Origin: UBA11872 sp965198285
GTDB lineage: Bacteria > Chloroflexota > UBA11872
Assembly: GCA_965198285.1 (NCBI GenBank)
Contig: OZ240251.1
Coordinates: forward strand, 1,984,001-2,048,000
DNA length: 64,000 nucleotides
Reading direction: 5' to 3'
Shown here: positions 1-7,464 of the stretch, piece by piece
Numbering within the stretch: the stretch's first letter is position 1
Layout: every line of letters starts with the position of its first letter
Program-made: the position numbers and the translations under genes
Notes under the pieces: model-generated
The model's database searches: none
Told to the model about the DNA's origin: nothing
What the model saw: the letters and a program-made list of their open reading frames with translations, nothing else

Positions 1-930
1 TTGCTGGAATCCAGGGGGTTCAAGTTGATCGAAGCTGACCTGCCCGAACGATTTGACGGCTTGGCCTGCACCGTCAAGCGTGTCCGTGGCCAACCTGACA
101 CGGAAGCGATCGTGATCTCCAGCCGGACCGGGATCGAGCGTCGTCGTCTTACCTTGGCGCGCGAGCTGGCGCAGCGCGTGATCCTTGACGCTACTGGTAT
201 GGCGATCCGACGCGAAAAGGCATTAGACAGATTCGCCGCGGCGCTACTCGTTCCCGCCGAACACCTGCGGGAGCAGGCTGGAAGCAACCGTCACGGCATT
301 ACGTACACCGAAATGGTCCGCCTCAAGCACGCCTACGGCGTTTCAGCGGCCACCATGCTGACCCGCCTACGCGAAGTCAGCGTCGTGTCAGCAGCCGCGC
401 TCGACCGCGCGTTTCGCGGCTACGCACGAGCCTGGCGCAAGCGAGAACCGGCGCCTATCGAGCCGACTGAGGGCCTGGGCGCTTTTGAACAGCCGCACCG
501 CTTCGAGGCCCTGGTCTGGCGGGGGCTTGGCGACCAACTCTTCGCTCCCGTCCGAGGCGCTGGGTTGCTGAGGCGCTCGCTCCGTGAAGTCGGTGATGAA
601 CTGCGCGGCCCGAGCGTTGAGGTGTTTGAGGAACAACTTGAGCATCCCCGCGACGACCAGCATGTGGTCCCGTACCTGGGGACGTGGGCGGTCAAGAGCG
701 CCGGCGTTCGGAGGCCAACGTCGACGCACATGACGCAGTCGAGCGCCATCGCCGCCGCGCGCGAAATCGCCATCAGGGATCGGTCGGAGTTGATCATCCA
801 CGATCGACAGGGTCGGATTGAGTCCCGGACCAGCTACGCGGCGCCTGATGTCCACGCCAGGGCTGAGGTGCAAGGAACGCGACAAGCTGACGTGAGAGTT
901 CCTGAACTGGCAAGCCGTCATACGGCGTGA
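1..930 (+). CDS. ImmA/IrrE-like protein fused to DUF2188, zinc motif lost (5' end may lie outside window)
   Basis: Residues 45-125 follow the ImmA/IrrE (DUF955) pattern: LTLARELAQRVI, then a DRFAAALLVPAEHL helix, then ITYTEMVRLKHAYGVS with a second helical segment. In active family members the first motif reads like HELGH. Here it is RELAQ, so both zinc-binding histidines are missing and protease activity is unlikely. Residues about 215-290 (WAVKSAGVRRPTSTHMTQ, ELIIHDRQGRIESR) look like a DUF2188 domain, normally a short stand-alone protein, so this may be an in-frame fusion. The frame is already open at base 1 with TTG, so an upstream part, perhaps a helix-turn-helix, may be missing. The stop overlaps the start of the PIN gene (GTGA), as in antitoxin-toxin pairs, and an antitoxin role is inferred from that. 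Confidence 0.6.
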   Translation: MLESRGFKLIEADLPERFDGLACTVKRVRGQPDTEAIVISSRTGIERRRLTLARELAQRVILDATGMAIRREKALDRFAAALLVPAEHLREQAGSNRHGITYTEMVRLKHAYGVSAATMLTRLREVSVVSAAALDRAFRGYARAWRKREPAPIEPTEGLGAFEQPHRFEALVWRGLGDQLFAPVRGAGLLRRSLREVGDELRGPSVEVFEEQLEHPRDDQHVVPYLGTWAVKSAGVRRPTSTHMTQSSAIAAAREIAIRDRSELIIHDRQGRIESRTSYAAPDVHARAEVQGTRQADVRVPELASRHTA

Positions 931-1448
931 CTCGCCCGGTCGTCATTGACGCGTGCTGTCTGATCGACCTGCACAAAGTTCAACTGCATGCGTTGGCGCT
1001 GGCCCTGCCCTATCGATTCGTGATTCCGGCACCGGTCCGACACTCGGAACTGCTGAATCTCACTGATCCGGAATGGCGCTATCTGGACGCCGCCGGACTG
1101 GTAACGCAGGATCCTCTACTCGAACACTTAGCCGAAGTGTTGGATGCCTGGGGCGAGCACGCCGGACTTTCACTGGTCGATTGCGCTTGCCTGATTGCTG
1201 CGCGGCATCATGAGAACAGCGTGCTGCTCACGGCCGATAAGCGCCTGCGGCGAGTGGCCCAATCGGAAGGCCAGCGCGTACATGGCGTGCTGTGGATTGT
1301 CGACCAGCTCTACGCCGCCGGCATATGCGGCGCCGCGCGCATGGTGAACGTCCTGGAACGCTGGAGCGACGATTCCGAGGTGTTCCTGCCACGTCAGGAA
1401 ATCGACCAGCGGCTGCGACGGTTGCTTAACGCTCCAGGAGCCGTGTGA
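927..1448 (+). CDS. PIN-domain putative toxin paired with the ImmA/IrrE-like protein
   Basis: The 173-residue protein opens with VVIDACCLIDL, where the Asp is the first acidic residue of a PIN nuclease site. It continues to SLVDCACLIAARHHENSVLLTADKRL, which supplies the second and third acidic positions (D of LVDC, D of TADKRL). PIN proteins are Mg-dependent ribonucleases and most act as toxins in type II modules. The GTG start overlaps the upstream stop, implying translational coupling. Pairs of DUF955 proteins with PIN proteins are a known arrangement, and here the regulator looks catalytically dead. The active site appears intact. Target RNA cannot be predicted. Confidence 0.75.
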   Translation: MTRPVVIDACCLIDLHKVQLHALALALPYRFVIPAPVRHSELLNLTDPEWRYLDAAGLVTQDPLLEHLAEVLDAWGEHAGLSLVDCACLIAARHHENSVLLTADKRLRRVAQSEGQRVHGVLWIVDQLYAAGICGAARMVNVLERWSDDSEVFLPRQEIDQRLRRLLNAPGAV

Positions 1449-1480
1449 CACCGGGACTGGTTGACTCGCGCAATCCGGCG

Positions 1481-1627
1481 ATGAGCACTCTAGAAGGGCT
1501 GAGCGGGGACGAGGCGCCGGTCCGCAACCTTGGGACGGCCATCCGTGAGCTGTTCAGGCCGCTTGGGGGCGTCGATTCGGACATTCCGCCGCGGGAGCCT
1601 ATGCGTGATCTGCCACGATTCGATTGA
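1481..1627 (+). CDS. Short VapB/FitA-like antitoxin, C-terminal toxin-binding part only
   Basis: This 48-residue ORF ends PVRNLGTAIRELFRPLGG and then a PPREPMRDLPRFD tail. It closely matches the protein at 4689-4829, and both sit just upstream of a PIN gene. The GTAIRELF...GGV..IPPR pattern resembles the part of FitA/VapB antitoxins that wraps the toxin. No ribbon-helix-helix DNA-binding segment precedes it, so autoregulation by this protein is doubtful. An in-frame start 36 bases further up (1445) is possible, but only the region from ATG 1481 onward contributes the conserved part. Confidence 0.55.
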   Translation: MSTLEGLSGDEAPVRNLGTAIRELFRPLGGVDSDIPPREPMRDLPRFD

Positions 1628-1640
1628 GGCGACGCGGCGA

Positions 1641-2083
1641 ATGATCGTCCTGGACACCAGCGTCGTTTCGGAACTTGTGCGCGCGAGTCTGGAGCCTCGG
1701 GTGCTGGGCTGGATGGACCGGGAGGCTGCTCGCGATCTGTTTGCGTCAGCGGTGAGTGAGGCTGAGATCCGAGTCGGGTCTGGGCTGCTGTCCGATGGAC
1801 GACGTGGGCGCGTACTGATCGCCGCAGCCGTCCGAGTCCAGGGCGAGCTGTTTCGGTGGGCGCATCCTGTCCTTTGACGCGGCCGCCGCCTGGGTGTACG
1901 CGGACATTGCGTGACTTCGAACGCGCAGCGGGTCGCCCGATCAGCCAGTTCGACTGCCAGATTGCGGCGACCGCGTGCTCGAACGGTATGGCGGTGGCAA
2001 CCCGTGATGTGGAGGGATTCAGCGGCTGTGGGATTAAGGTGATTGGTCCGTGGGAAGGCGAGGTAGCCGTAGACGGCTCTTAG
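1641..2083 (+). pseudogene. Frameshifted VapC-type PIN toxin
   Basis: From ATG 1641 the frame reads IVLDTSVVSELVRASLEPRV and continues to about 1850, matching the start of the toxin at 4845-5264. The homologous sequence then moves to another frame (RILSFDAAAAWVYADIA) and again to a third (FERAAGRPISQFDCQIAATA, then MAVATRDVEGF). Two small indels, near 1850-1860 and near 1911, therefore disrupt it. All PIN acidic positions survive in fragments, but no single frame carries them. Lesions in the toxin next to a conserved antitoxin fit inactivation, although sequencing error near the GGTGGGC run is possible. Confidence 0.75.
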
Positions 2084-2215
2084 GTCTGTCGGGCTCTGGT
2101 GACCCTGGCTCCGCTATGGCGATGTCGATCTGACGCGGTGGGGCTGAACCCTGGGCTAACCTGCGCTTGGGACGTGTCGGAAACTAGCCGCCTAGGCGTG
2201 GCGCGGAGCGAGCGG

Positions 2216-3391
2216 ATGCAGATCGAGCGTCTGGAAATCCGCAACTATCGTGTCTTTCGCCACGCCATCTTCAGCGACCTGCCGCGCATGACGGTGGTCG
2301 TGGGCGCCAACGGGACGGGAAAGTCGACGCTGCTCGACGTGTTCAGCTTCCTGAAGGATGCGGTAGTCCAGGATGTCGACGCAGCCGTTGACAAGCGCGG
2401 TGGCTTCTGCGAACTGGTGAGCCGCGGTCAGGCAGGGCCAATCGGAATCAAGCTCGACCTCCGTGACGAAGGTGGTCGATTGCTCACCTACGAACTTCAG
2501 GTCGGGGTCGGCGGGGAGAGCGCGGTCGTGGTCCGTGAGGTCTTACGGTGTCCTGAGCCCGGCGATGGGCAGCCGCAGTTCTATCTGAGTTTTTCGCATG
2601 GGCAGGGAATGGTGGGAGATGCAAAGTCATTCGTCCCTGCTGAAGTCGTACTTGACGATCCCGAGCTACACGTATTCAGCGACCCGAGCGTCCTCGCAAT
2701 CAACGTGTTTGGGCGGCTTAGCGAGTTCCCCACGGTTTCAGAGCTTCGGGGTCTGATCGACAAGTGGCACATCTCAAACTTCCACATCGACGATGCTCGT
2801 CCAAGCGCCGAAGCCGGCTATGCCGAGCACCTCTCCACGCGCGGCGACAATGTGTCTCAGGTCGCGCGGTACCTCTACCAGCATCACCCTGAGCGCTTCC
2901 GGCAAGTGCTCGACGCCATGAGCCGCCGGATCCCGGGCATCGACAGCGTTGAGGCCAAGCCCACCGAGGACGGGCGGCTGGTGCTGCGCTTTCAGGACGG
3001 CAGTTTCAAAGACCCTTTCATTGCCCGCTATGTTTCCGACGGCACCATTAAGATGTTCGCTTACCTCGTGCTGCTCTACGACCCCAGGCCTCACCCGCTG
3101 CTGGCAGTCGAGGAGCCTGAGAACCAGCTCTACCCCGAGTTGCTGCACGAGTTGGCGGAGGAATTCCGCGACTACGCGCGGCGCGGTGGCCAGGTCTTTG
3201 TTTCCACACATTCGCCCGACTTTCTGAACGGGGTGGAAATCGACGAGGTGTTCTACCTGGTCAAGCAGGACGGCTATACCAGTGTGCGGCGAGCGTATGA
3301 AAGCGAGCTGTTGCGAGACCTGGTGGACGAAGGCGACTTGCCGGGCTCGCTGTGGAAGCAGGGGTTGTTCGAAGGCGCCAGTCCTCGGTGA
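2216..3391 (+). CDS. AAA family ATPase (AAA15/AAA21 type), putative defence sensor
   Basis: The ATG at 2216 gives MQIERLEIRNYRVFR, the usual opening of RecF/OLD-like ATPases, so I prefer it to the upstream start at 2099. Walker A is GANGTGKST (residues 30-38). The Walker B region is LLAVEEPENQLYPELL near residue 300, followed by a VFVSTHSPDFL switch. The 391-residue length suits the single-ATPase subunit of two-gene systems. The stop overlaps the start of the DUF4276 gene by GTGA. An AAA ATPase followed by a TOPRIM-like nuclease is the architecture of PARIS (AriA/AriB) and, fused, of OLD and Gabija GajA. A phage-sensing ATPase that controls the downstream nuclease is inferred; the trigger is unknown. 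Confidence 0.85.
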   Translation: MQIERLEIRNYRVFRHAIFSDLPRMTVVVGANGTGKSTLLDVFSFLKDAVVQDVDAAVDKRGGFCELVSRGQAGPIGIKLDLRDEGGRLLTYELQVGVGGESAVVVREVLRCPEPGDGQPQFYLSFSHGQGMVGDAKSFVPAEVVLDDPELHVFSDPSVLAINVFGRLSEFPTVSELRGLIDKWHISNFHIDDARPSAEAGYAEHLSTRGDNVSQVARYLYQHHPERFRQVLDAMSRRIPGIDSVEAKPTEDGRLVLRFQDGSFKDPFIARYVSDGTIKMFAYLVLLYDPRPHPLLAVEEPENQLYPELLHELAEEFRDYARRGGQVFVSTHSPDFLNGVEIDEVFYLVKQDGYTSVRRAYESELLRDLVDEGDLPGSLWKQGLFEGASPR

Positions 3392-3945
3392 GCCGAGTCG
3401 TCTTCTTGCTGGAAGAGCCGTCCATGAAAACGCTGCTGGACGGCTTGCTACCTCGGCTCTTTCCCTGCCTGGATTTTCAGTGCGTCCCGCACGAAGGCAA
3501 GCAGGACCTCGAAAAGAGCCTACGAATCAAGTTGCGCGGATGGCGTGAGCCGGGCGTCAACTTCGTCGTTCTACGAGACAACGACGGCGGCGACTGCCGG
3601 GCCCTCAAGGAACGGCTGCGCGAGCTGTGCGGCCGGAATGGTCGCCCTGACACGTTGGTCAGAATCGCCTGCGAGGAACTGGAAGCCTGGTACCTGGGCG
3701 ACCCGGACGCCCTCGCCGACGCCTATGGCGAAGACAGCCTCCGCGGGATAGGTGCCCGCGCCCGCTTCCGCGACCCGGACACGGTGGCCAAACCCTCAAC
3801 CGCCGTCTGCGAACTTGTGCCCCAGTTTCAGAAAACCGACGGCGCGCGCCGCATGGCGGAACATCTGTCCAGGGAACGCAACCGCTCGGCCAGCTTTCAG
3901 GCGCTCATGCAAGGGATCGAGAACATCTGGCAGGGCAGGCGCTAG
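3388..3945 (+). CDS. DUF4276 family TOPRIM-like protein, putative effector nuclease
   Basis: The protein of about 185 residues starts with the overlapping GTG (SRVVFLLEEPSMKTLLDGLL). It has the acidic VFLLEEPS motif, a Rossmann-like VNFVVLRDNDGGDC with clustered Asp residues, and the family signature ACEELEAWYLGDPDAL. A late segment, KTDGARRMAEHLSRERNRS, also fits DUF4276. These acidic clusters correspond to the TOPRIM fold of OLD nucleases and primases, which cleave or bind nucleic acid with divalent metal. Coupling to the upstream ATPase suggests a toxin-like effector released on infection. PARIS uses DUF4435 in this place, so this would be a variant pairing. Function is inferred, not shown. 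Confidence 0.8.
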   Translation: MSRVVFLLEEPSMKTLLDGLLPRLFPCLDFQCVPHEGKQDLEKSLRIKLRGWREPGVNFVVLRDNDGGDCRALKERLRELCGRNGRPDTLVRIACEELEAWYLGDPDALADAYGEDSLRGIGARARFRDPDTVAKPSTAVCELVPQFQKTDGARRMAEHLSRERNRSASFQALMQGIENIWQGRR

Positions 3946-4074
3946 CTGTACTACCTACACACCCAACCCGCATCTACCGCCATCAGACTTCATCTTCAGG
4001 CGATCGATTGGGATCTCGGGATCGTCGCGCCATTGGCTAGAATGCCCGATCCCTAGCAAGCGAGTAGCGCTTGA

Positions 4075-4572
4075 GTGGCTGAGGCAATCTCTCAAGCGGG
4101 GATTGTGCAGATAGCGTGGGATGGGCGGCTCGACGCTGAGCGCAATTACCTGTACTACGCGGCGTTGACCGACCGCTACCGGCGGCTTCATCAGCTCTTG
4201 ATTGCGGCTGTTGCCGCAACTTCTTTCTTTGCCGGCTCAAGCTTCGTGATCGACGTCCTGCCGGCCTGGGCCAGCGCGGCCCTGGCGATGCTGGCGTCGC
4301 TGCTTGCCCTGGCCCTGATCACGATGGACCCGTCCATGAAATCGGCGAAGGCCGAAAGCGCCAAGCAGCACTTCAGGTCGATAAGCGACGAGTGGAAGTA
4401 CCTGTGGTGGCACCAGTACGACCCCGACGCGGGAGTCAAGGCCCGCATGCTCGAAGTCAGATCCATGTCAGGACCCGCGGTTCCGGTGGCGATAGACGAC
4501 AAGCTGAACGACCAGTGTCACGACCGGGCTATTGCATTGGTTAGGGCGGAGTACAGCGTGCAAGCCGCGTGA
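4075..4572 (+). CDS. Two-helix membrane protein, possible SLATT-like effector
   Basis: This 165-residue protein begins at GTG 4075. An N-terminal helical segment (YYAALTDRYRRLHQLL) leads into two close hydrophobic helices at about residues 41-62 and 66-84 (LLIAAVAATSFFAG and ALAMLASLLALALI). A charged, probably cytoplasmic tail follows (SDEWKYLWWHQYDPDAGVKA). The layout of an alpha-helical lead, two membrane helices and a helical tail is that of SLATT-type membrane effectors, but I see no diagnostic motif and rate the assignment low. It lies 129 bases after the TOPRIM gene in the same direction, so it may belong to the same defence set. Confidence 0.5.
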   Translation: MAEAISQAGIVQIAWDGRLDAERNYLYYAALTDRYRRLHQLLIAAVAATSFFAGSSFVIDVLPAWASAALAMLASLLALALITMDPSMKSAKAESAKQHFRSISDEWKYLWWHQYDPDAGVKARMLEVRSMSGPAVPVAIDDKLNDQCHDRAIALVRAEYSVQAA

Positions 4573-4688
4573 CGCGCGAGAGCCACGACGACTCCGCACC
4601 ACGCAGTGGCACTGCTCCACGACCAAAACCGAACCCACCGCCACCGAGGCCGCCGCCCAGGCGAAACAAAGCCTCGGTCGCGAAGGAT

Positions 4689-4829
4689 ATGGCTGCACGC
4701 GGAAGTCGCTCGAAAGGGCCTGTCCGCAACCTTGGAACGGCGATCCATGAGCTGTTCCGGCCGCTTGGCGGAGTCGACCTGGAGATTCCGCGGCGGGAGC
4801 CGATGCGCGGGCCTCCGCGGTTTGACTGA
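4689..4829 (+). CDS. Short VapB/FitA-like antitoxin, second copy
   Basis: From ATG 4689 the 46-residue product reads MAARGSRSKGPVRNLGTAIH and ends REPMRGPPRFD. It is clearly paralogous to the ORF at 1481-1627, differing by a few substitutions. Again only the toxin-contacting C-terminal part of the antitoxin is present. The TGA at 4827-4829 is followed 15 bases later by the open frame of the PIN toxin. A longer in-frame extension to 4569 is Pro/Arg-rich with no recognisable domain. Confidence 0.55.
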   Translation: MAARGSRSKGPVRNLGTAIHELFRPLGGVDLEIPRREPMRGPPRFD

Positions 4830-4844
4830 GGCGACCGGTGAGCG

Positions 4845-5264
4845 ATCGTCCTGGACACCAACGTCGTTTCGGAAGTTATGCGCGCGAGTCCAGATCCCAA
4901 GGTGCTGGGCTGGCTGGACCGTCAGGACGTCCACAGTCTGTTCGTGACGGTGGTCACGGAGGCTGAGATTCGAACCGGTATCGCGCTGCTGCTGACTGGA
5001 TGGCGGCGCGATGGATTAGCCGCGGCCGCCGACCGTACGTTCGACGAGCTGTTCAGCAGTCGCGTCCTGCCTTTCGACGCGGCGGCCGCGCGGGCGTATG
5101 CCGAGATTGCGGCCAGCCGGCGCGACGCCCGTTGTCCCATCAGTCAGGCCGACTGCCAGATCGCGGCCATTGCGCGCTCGCGCGGGATGTCGGTTGCGAC
5201 GCGCGATTTCGAGGACTTGGTGGGCTGTGGGGTTGAGGTTGTAGATCCGTGGTCGGGCGGGTGA
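4845..5264 (+). CDS. VapC/FitB-type PIN toxin without a normal start codon
   Basis: The frame encodes IVLDTNVVSEVMRASPDPKV, VVTEAEIRTGIALL, and a C-terminal CPISQADCQIAAIARSRGMS-VATRDFED segment, all typical of FitB/VapC PIN ribonucleases. The first catalytic Asp lies at 4854-4856. An in-frame TGA sits at 4839-4841 and the codon before ATC is GCG, whereas the paralogue at 1641 has ATG there. The first ATG (4878) lies downstream of the catalytic Asp, so starting there would remove it. The gene either uses a non-standard ATC/GTC/CTG start or lost its start codon, and may be inactive. Otherwise it is full length. Confidence 0.65.
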   Translation: MVLDTNVVSEVMRASPDPKVLGWLDRQDVHSLFVTVVTEAEIRTGIALLLTGWRRDGLAAAADRTFDELFSSRVLPFDAAAARAYAEIAASRRDARCPISQADCQIAAIARSRGMSVATRDFEDLVGCGVEVVDPWSGG

Positions 5265-5375
5265 GCCTGCGTCGTTCGACGTGAGCTGGGTGCGAGCCTC
5301 ATGCTGGCTCTTCTTTGTCAGGCCGAGGGCTGGGAAGCGGTTTGGGAGGGCCCGGCAGACCCCTGAAGGAGGCGT

Positions 5376-5391
5376 AGGCCAATATTGGCCT
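5376..5391. repeat. 16-bp perfect palindrome in a convergent intergenic gap
   Basis: AGGCCAATATTGGCCT is a perfect palindrome in the 208-base gap between the convergent VapC toxin and the TolB-like lipoprotein. It could be a regulator site or part of a bidirectional terminator. There is no T-run. Nothing else is recognisable in this gap. Confidence 0.3.
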
Positions 5392-5472
5392 GGAAGTCCA
5401 ACACGAACATCCGCCTTCGCACTCGCGGCTTAACGCCGGCCACGGCGCGCGCAATCCTGCGCCTGAGTCGCC

Positions 5473-6795
5473 TCACGCCGCCGCCTCACAGTCGCGGACC
5501 GCAACGAGTGGGTACTCGGCTTCCAGGCCAAAGATCCGCCGCCAGAGCCGCTCGCCCACGTTGCGGGTGGCTTGGTCGTACCGCGCGACTACCAGGAAAC
5601 ACACTTGCCCGCCGTCGGGCGTCATGGTGTAGAGCGCCTGGTCGCCCAGCTCGAGCCCGGTGACCGCAATGCGCGTGCCGTCCGGCGACCAGGCGCCCAT
5701 GTTGTCGCCAAGCAGCGTCACGGGCGTCCGCCCGACGAATCGGCCGTCTGTCTTCACGACGCACAGGTTCGGGCCGCATGAGTACAGTAGGTGGGCCCCA
5801 TCCGGCGACCAGGCGAGGGTCCGAATCCAGGCATCGCGGGGGTCGTCCGCAGCTCGGCCCGTCCGCCGAGCATAGGCCCAACCCCAATCCTCAATCGTCG
5901 CCACCCAGCGCTCGTCCGTCCCGTCCGCCGCGATGGTGGCCAGTACCACGTCGTCCCTGTATACACGCGCGTAGGCCAGGCGTTGGCCGTCCGGCGCCCA
6001 CGTCGGACCGCTCACCACGCCCGCGGCGAGTTCACGTGGGTCGGAACCGTCTATCCCCACCGTGTAAACCGCGCGTGGGCCCGGAATGCCACGGGCCCTC
6101 CGGTGTTCCGGTATCAGCGCCGTTACGGCGACGCGTTGCGAATCCGGCGACCACTGCGGTGGCGCTGTCTCCACGGCGCCGCCGGTGGCGATCTCCCGCT
6201 GCTCCGAACCATTGACCGCCGTGACATTCAGATCCGGTCCGCCGCTACCAAACACGATCCACGCGCCGTCGAGCGACCACGAAGGAAAGCCCCCGGGATC
6301 GTGGGTTCGCGCGAGAATCTTGGGGGCCATCCCATTGATGTTGGCGCGGGCCAGGCGGAACACGTGCCGGTCAACGTCAAGACTGTGGCAGGCGGAGTAG
6401 ACGATCTGCCGGCCGTCGGGAGACAAGTCGAAAGCGTGCCAGCTCTCGGTCGGCTCCGTGTCGATCAGCCGCACGGCCGATCCGGCCGCGGCCGTGCGAT
6501 ACAGCTTGTCCGCCCACTGAAAAACGATGGACGATCCGTCCCGACTCCACCGGATGAAGTTGCCCCGCTTCTCAGGCAGGAACCGCGCGCAAGGCGGTAA
6601 ACGCGATTCCCTGGGATAGCTGAAGTAGTCTGACCGAACCGGGTCGACATTGGTTGCCGATTCATCCGGCGATTCGCACCCGGCCACGAACATCACGAGC
6701 AAGAAAGCGAACCCTGCTGCTGCGAAACTGAGCCACGGGTGCACGCGCAGCCCAGCGGCCGCCACGACTTGCTCACTCCGTCTGGTACAGCGCAT
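5473..6795 (-). CDS. TolB/PD40-like beta-propeller lipoprotein
   Basis: The N-terminal hydrophobic stretch FAAAGFAFLLVMFVAGC (about residues 25-40) ends in a lipobox with Cys, so the protein is predicted to be lipid-anchored on the cell surface. The rest is a series of PD40-type blades: FIRWSRDGSSIVFQ, FDLSPDGRQIVYS, PSWSLDGAWIVFGS, PQWSPDSQRVAVTA, PTWAPDGQRLAYAR, LAWSPDGAHLLYS, GAWSPDGTRIAVTG. Seven such motifs fit one propeller. TolB-like propellers are usually binding scaffolds; the ligand is unknown. The ORF start at 6795 gives a long charged lead, and GTG at 6765 would give a more usual signal peptide. A short leader-like segment upstream recurs before the truncated relative at 6954-7145. 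Confidence 0.8.
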   Translation of the reverse strand: MRCTRRSEQVVAAAGLRVHPWLSFAAAGFAFLLVMFVAGCESPDESATNVDPVRSDYFSYPRESRLPPCARFLPEKRGNFIRWSRDGSSIVFQWADKLYRTAAAGSAVRLIDTEPTESWHAFDLSPDGRQIVYSACHSLDVDRHVFRLARANINGMAPKILARTHDPGGFPSWSLDGAWIVFGSGGPDLNVTAVNGSEQREIATGGAVETAPPQWSPDSQRVAVTALIPEHRRARGIPGPRAVYTVGIDGSDPRELAAGVVSGPTWAPDGQRLAYARVYRDDVVLATIAADGTDERWVATIEDWGWAYARRTGRAADDPRDAWIRTLAWSPDGAHLLYSCGPNLCVVKTDGRFVGRTPVTLLGDNMGAWSPDGTRIAVTGLELGDQALYTMTPDGGQVCFLVVARYDQATRNVGERLWRRIFGLEAEYPLVAVRDCEAAA

Positions 6796-6891
6796 AGATC
6801 GCCATCAGGTACGACGGGAGGGGACGCTCAAGAGCGTTGCGAGTAGATTCAATAGCCTGGGGCGGGTTGGGCGGCTCAGCGAATGCTCATT

Positions 6892-6961
6892 CAGGGCTCA
6901 GGGCTCAGGGCTCAGGGCTCAGGGCTCAGGGGTCAGGGGTCAGGGCTCAGGGCTCAGGGGT
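6892..6961. repeat. Tandem 7-bp repeat, ten units
   Basis: Ten contiguous units of CAGGGCT or its variant CAGGGGT (units 6, 7 and 10) run from 6892 to 6961. The array lies between two lipoprotein genes and overlaps the stop codon of the upstream short one. Regular GGG tracts could form G-quadruplex structure. Such arrays expand by slippage. Confidence 0.9.
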
Positions 6962-7145
6962 CATTAAAAAAGATGTTCGGTTTCGGTCGGGAATTGTCTT
7001 TCGTGGGAAAGACATCTCCGTGTCCCCACGACCGGCACTCGACCTGGGTTTCCTGCTCGCAGCCGGCCGAGATCGCAAGGATTAATAGCGCGACGACGGC
7101 CGTCATTGCCATCCGTTCGCGGTGCGAGCGAGTGTCCGTCGCCAT
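6954..7145 (-). CDS. Short lipoprotein, probably a truncated relative of the TolB-like lipoprotein
   Basis: From ATG 7145 the 63-residue product has a signal sequence (MAMTAVVALLILAISAGC) with a clear lipobox. Only about 35 residues follow (EQETQVECRSWGHGDVFPT...), and its stop lies inside the 7-bp tandem repeat. The sequence just upstream encodes LIAIYVLYRTG, matching LMAIYALYQTE upstream of the larger lipoprotein, so the two loci are duplicates. The propeller is missing here, so the gene is probably a remnant. The stretch 7146-7464 shows nothing else recognisable. Confidence 0.4.
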   Translation of the reverse strand: MATDTRSHRERMAMTAVVALLILAISAGCEQETQVECRSWGHGDVFPTKDNSRPKPNIFFNDP

Positions 7146-7464
7146 CACGGCGATATTTCCCCGTCCGGTAGAGCACATAGATCGCTATCAGGTCCAAGAG
7201 GTGGGGACCGTAGTCGCATTCTTGATTGCTACATTCAAACCTATTCTGCGTATTACGATCCAACCAGACCGGGTTGGGGTCATCAGGATGATGGTGCTGC
7301 TACGGCACCTTCTGGACTCGCGCTACATCGATCCGGACTCAATTCGTCGCCGAGCCGAGATCCTTGCGACGCGCCATGGGCCCTTCCAATTGCGCTCGGA
7401 CCTGTGAATCCCTGTGCCTGGCCTGCGGTTTGTCCCAGCCTTACGGAGGGCGCGCTTCAGGCGG

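Noticed and set aside
6892..6961. Possible CRISPR-like array
   Set aside because: Units are only seven bases and contiguous with no spacers, and no cas-like gene is present in the window.
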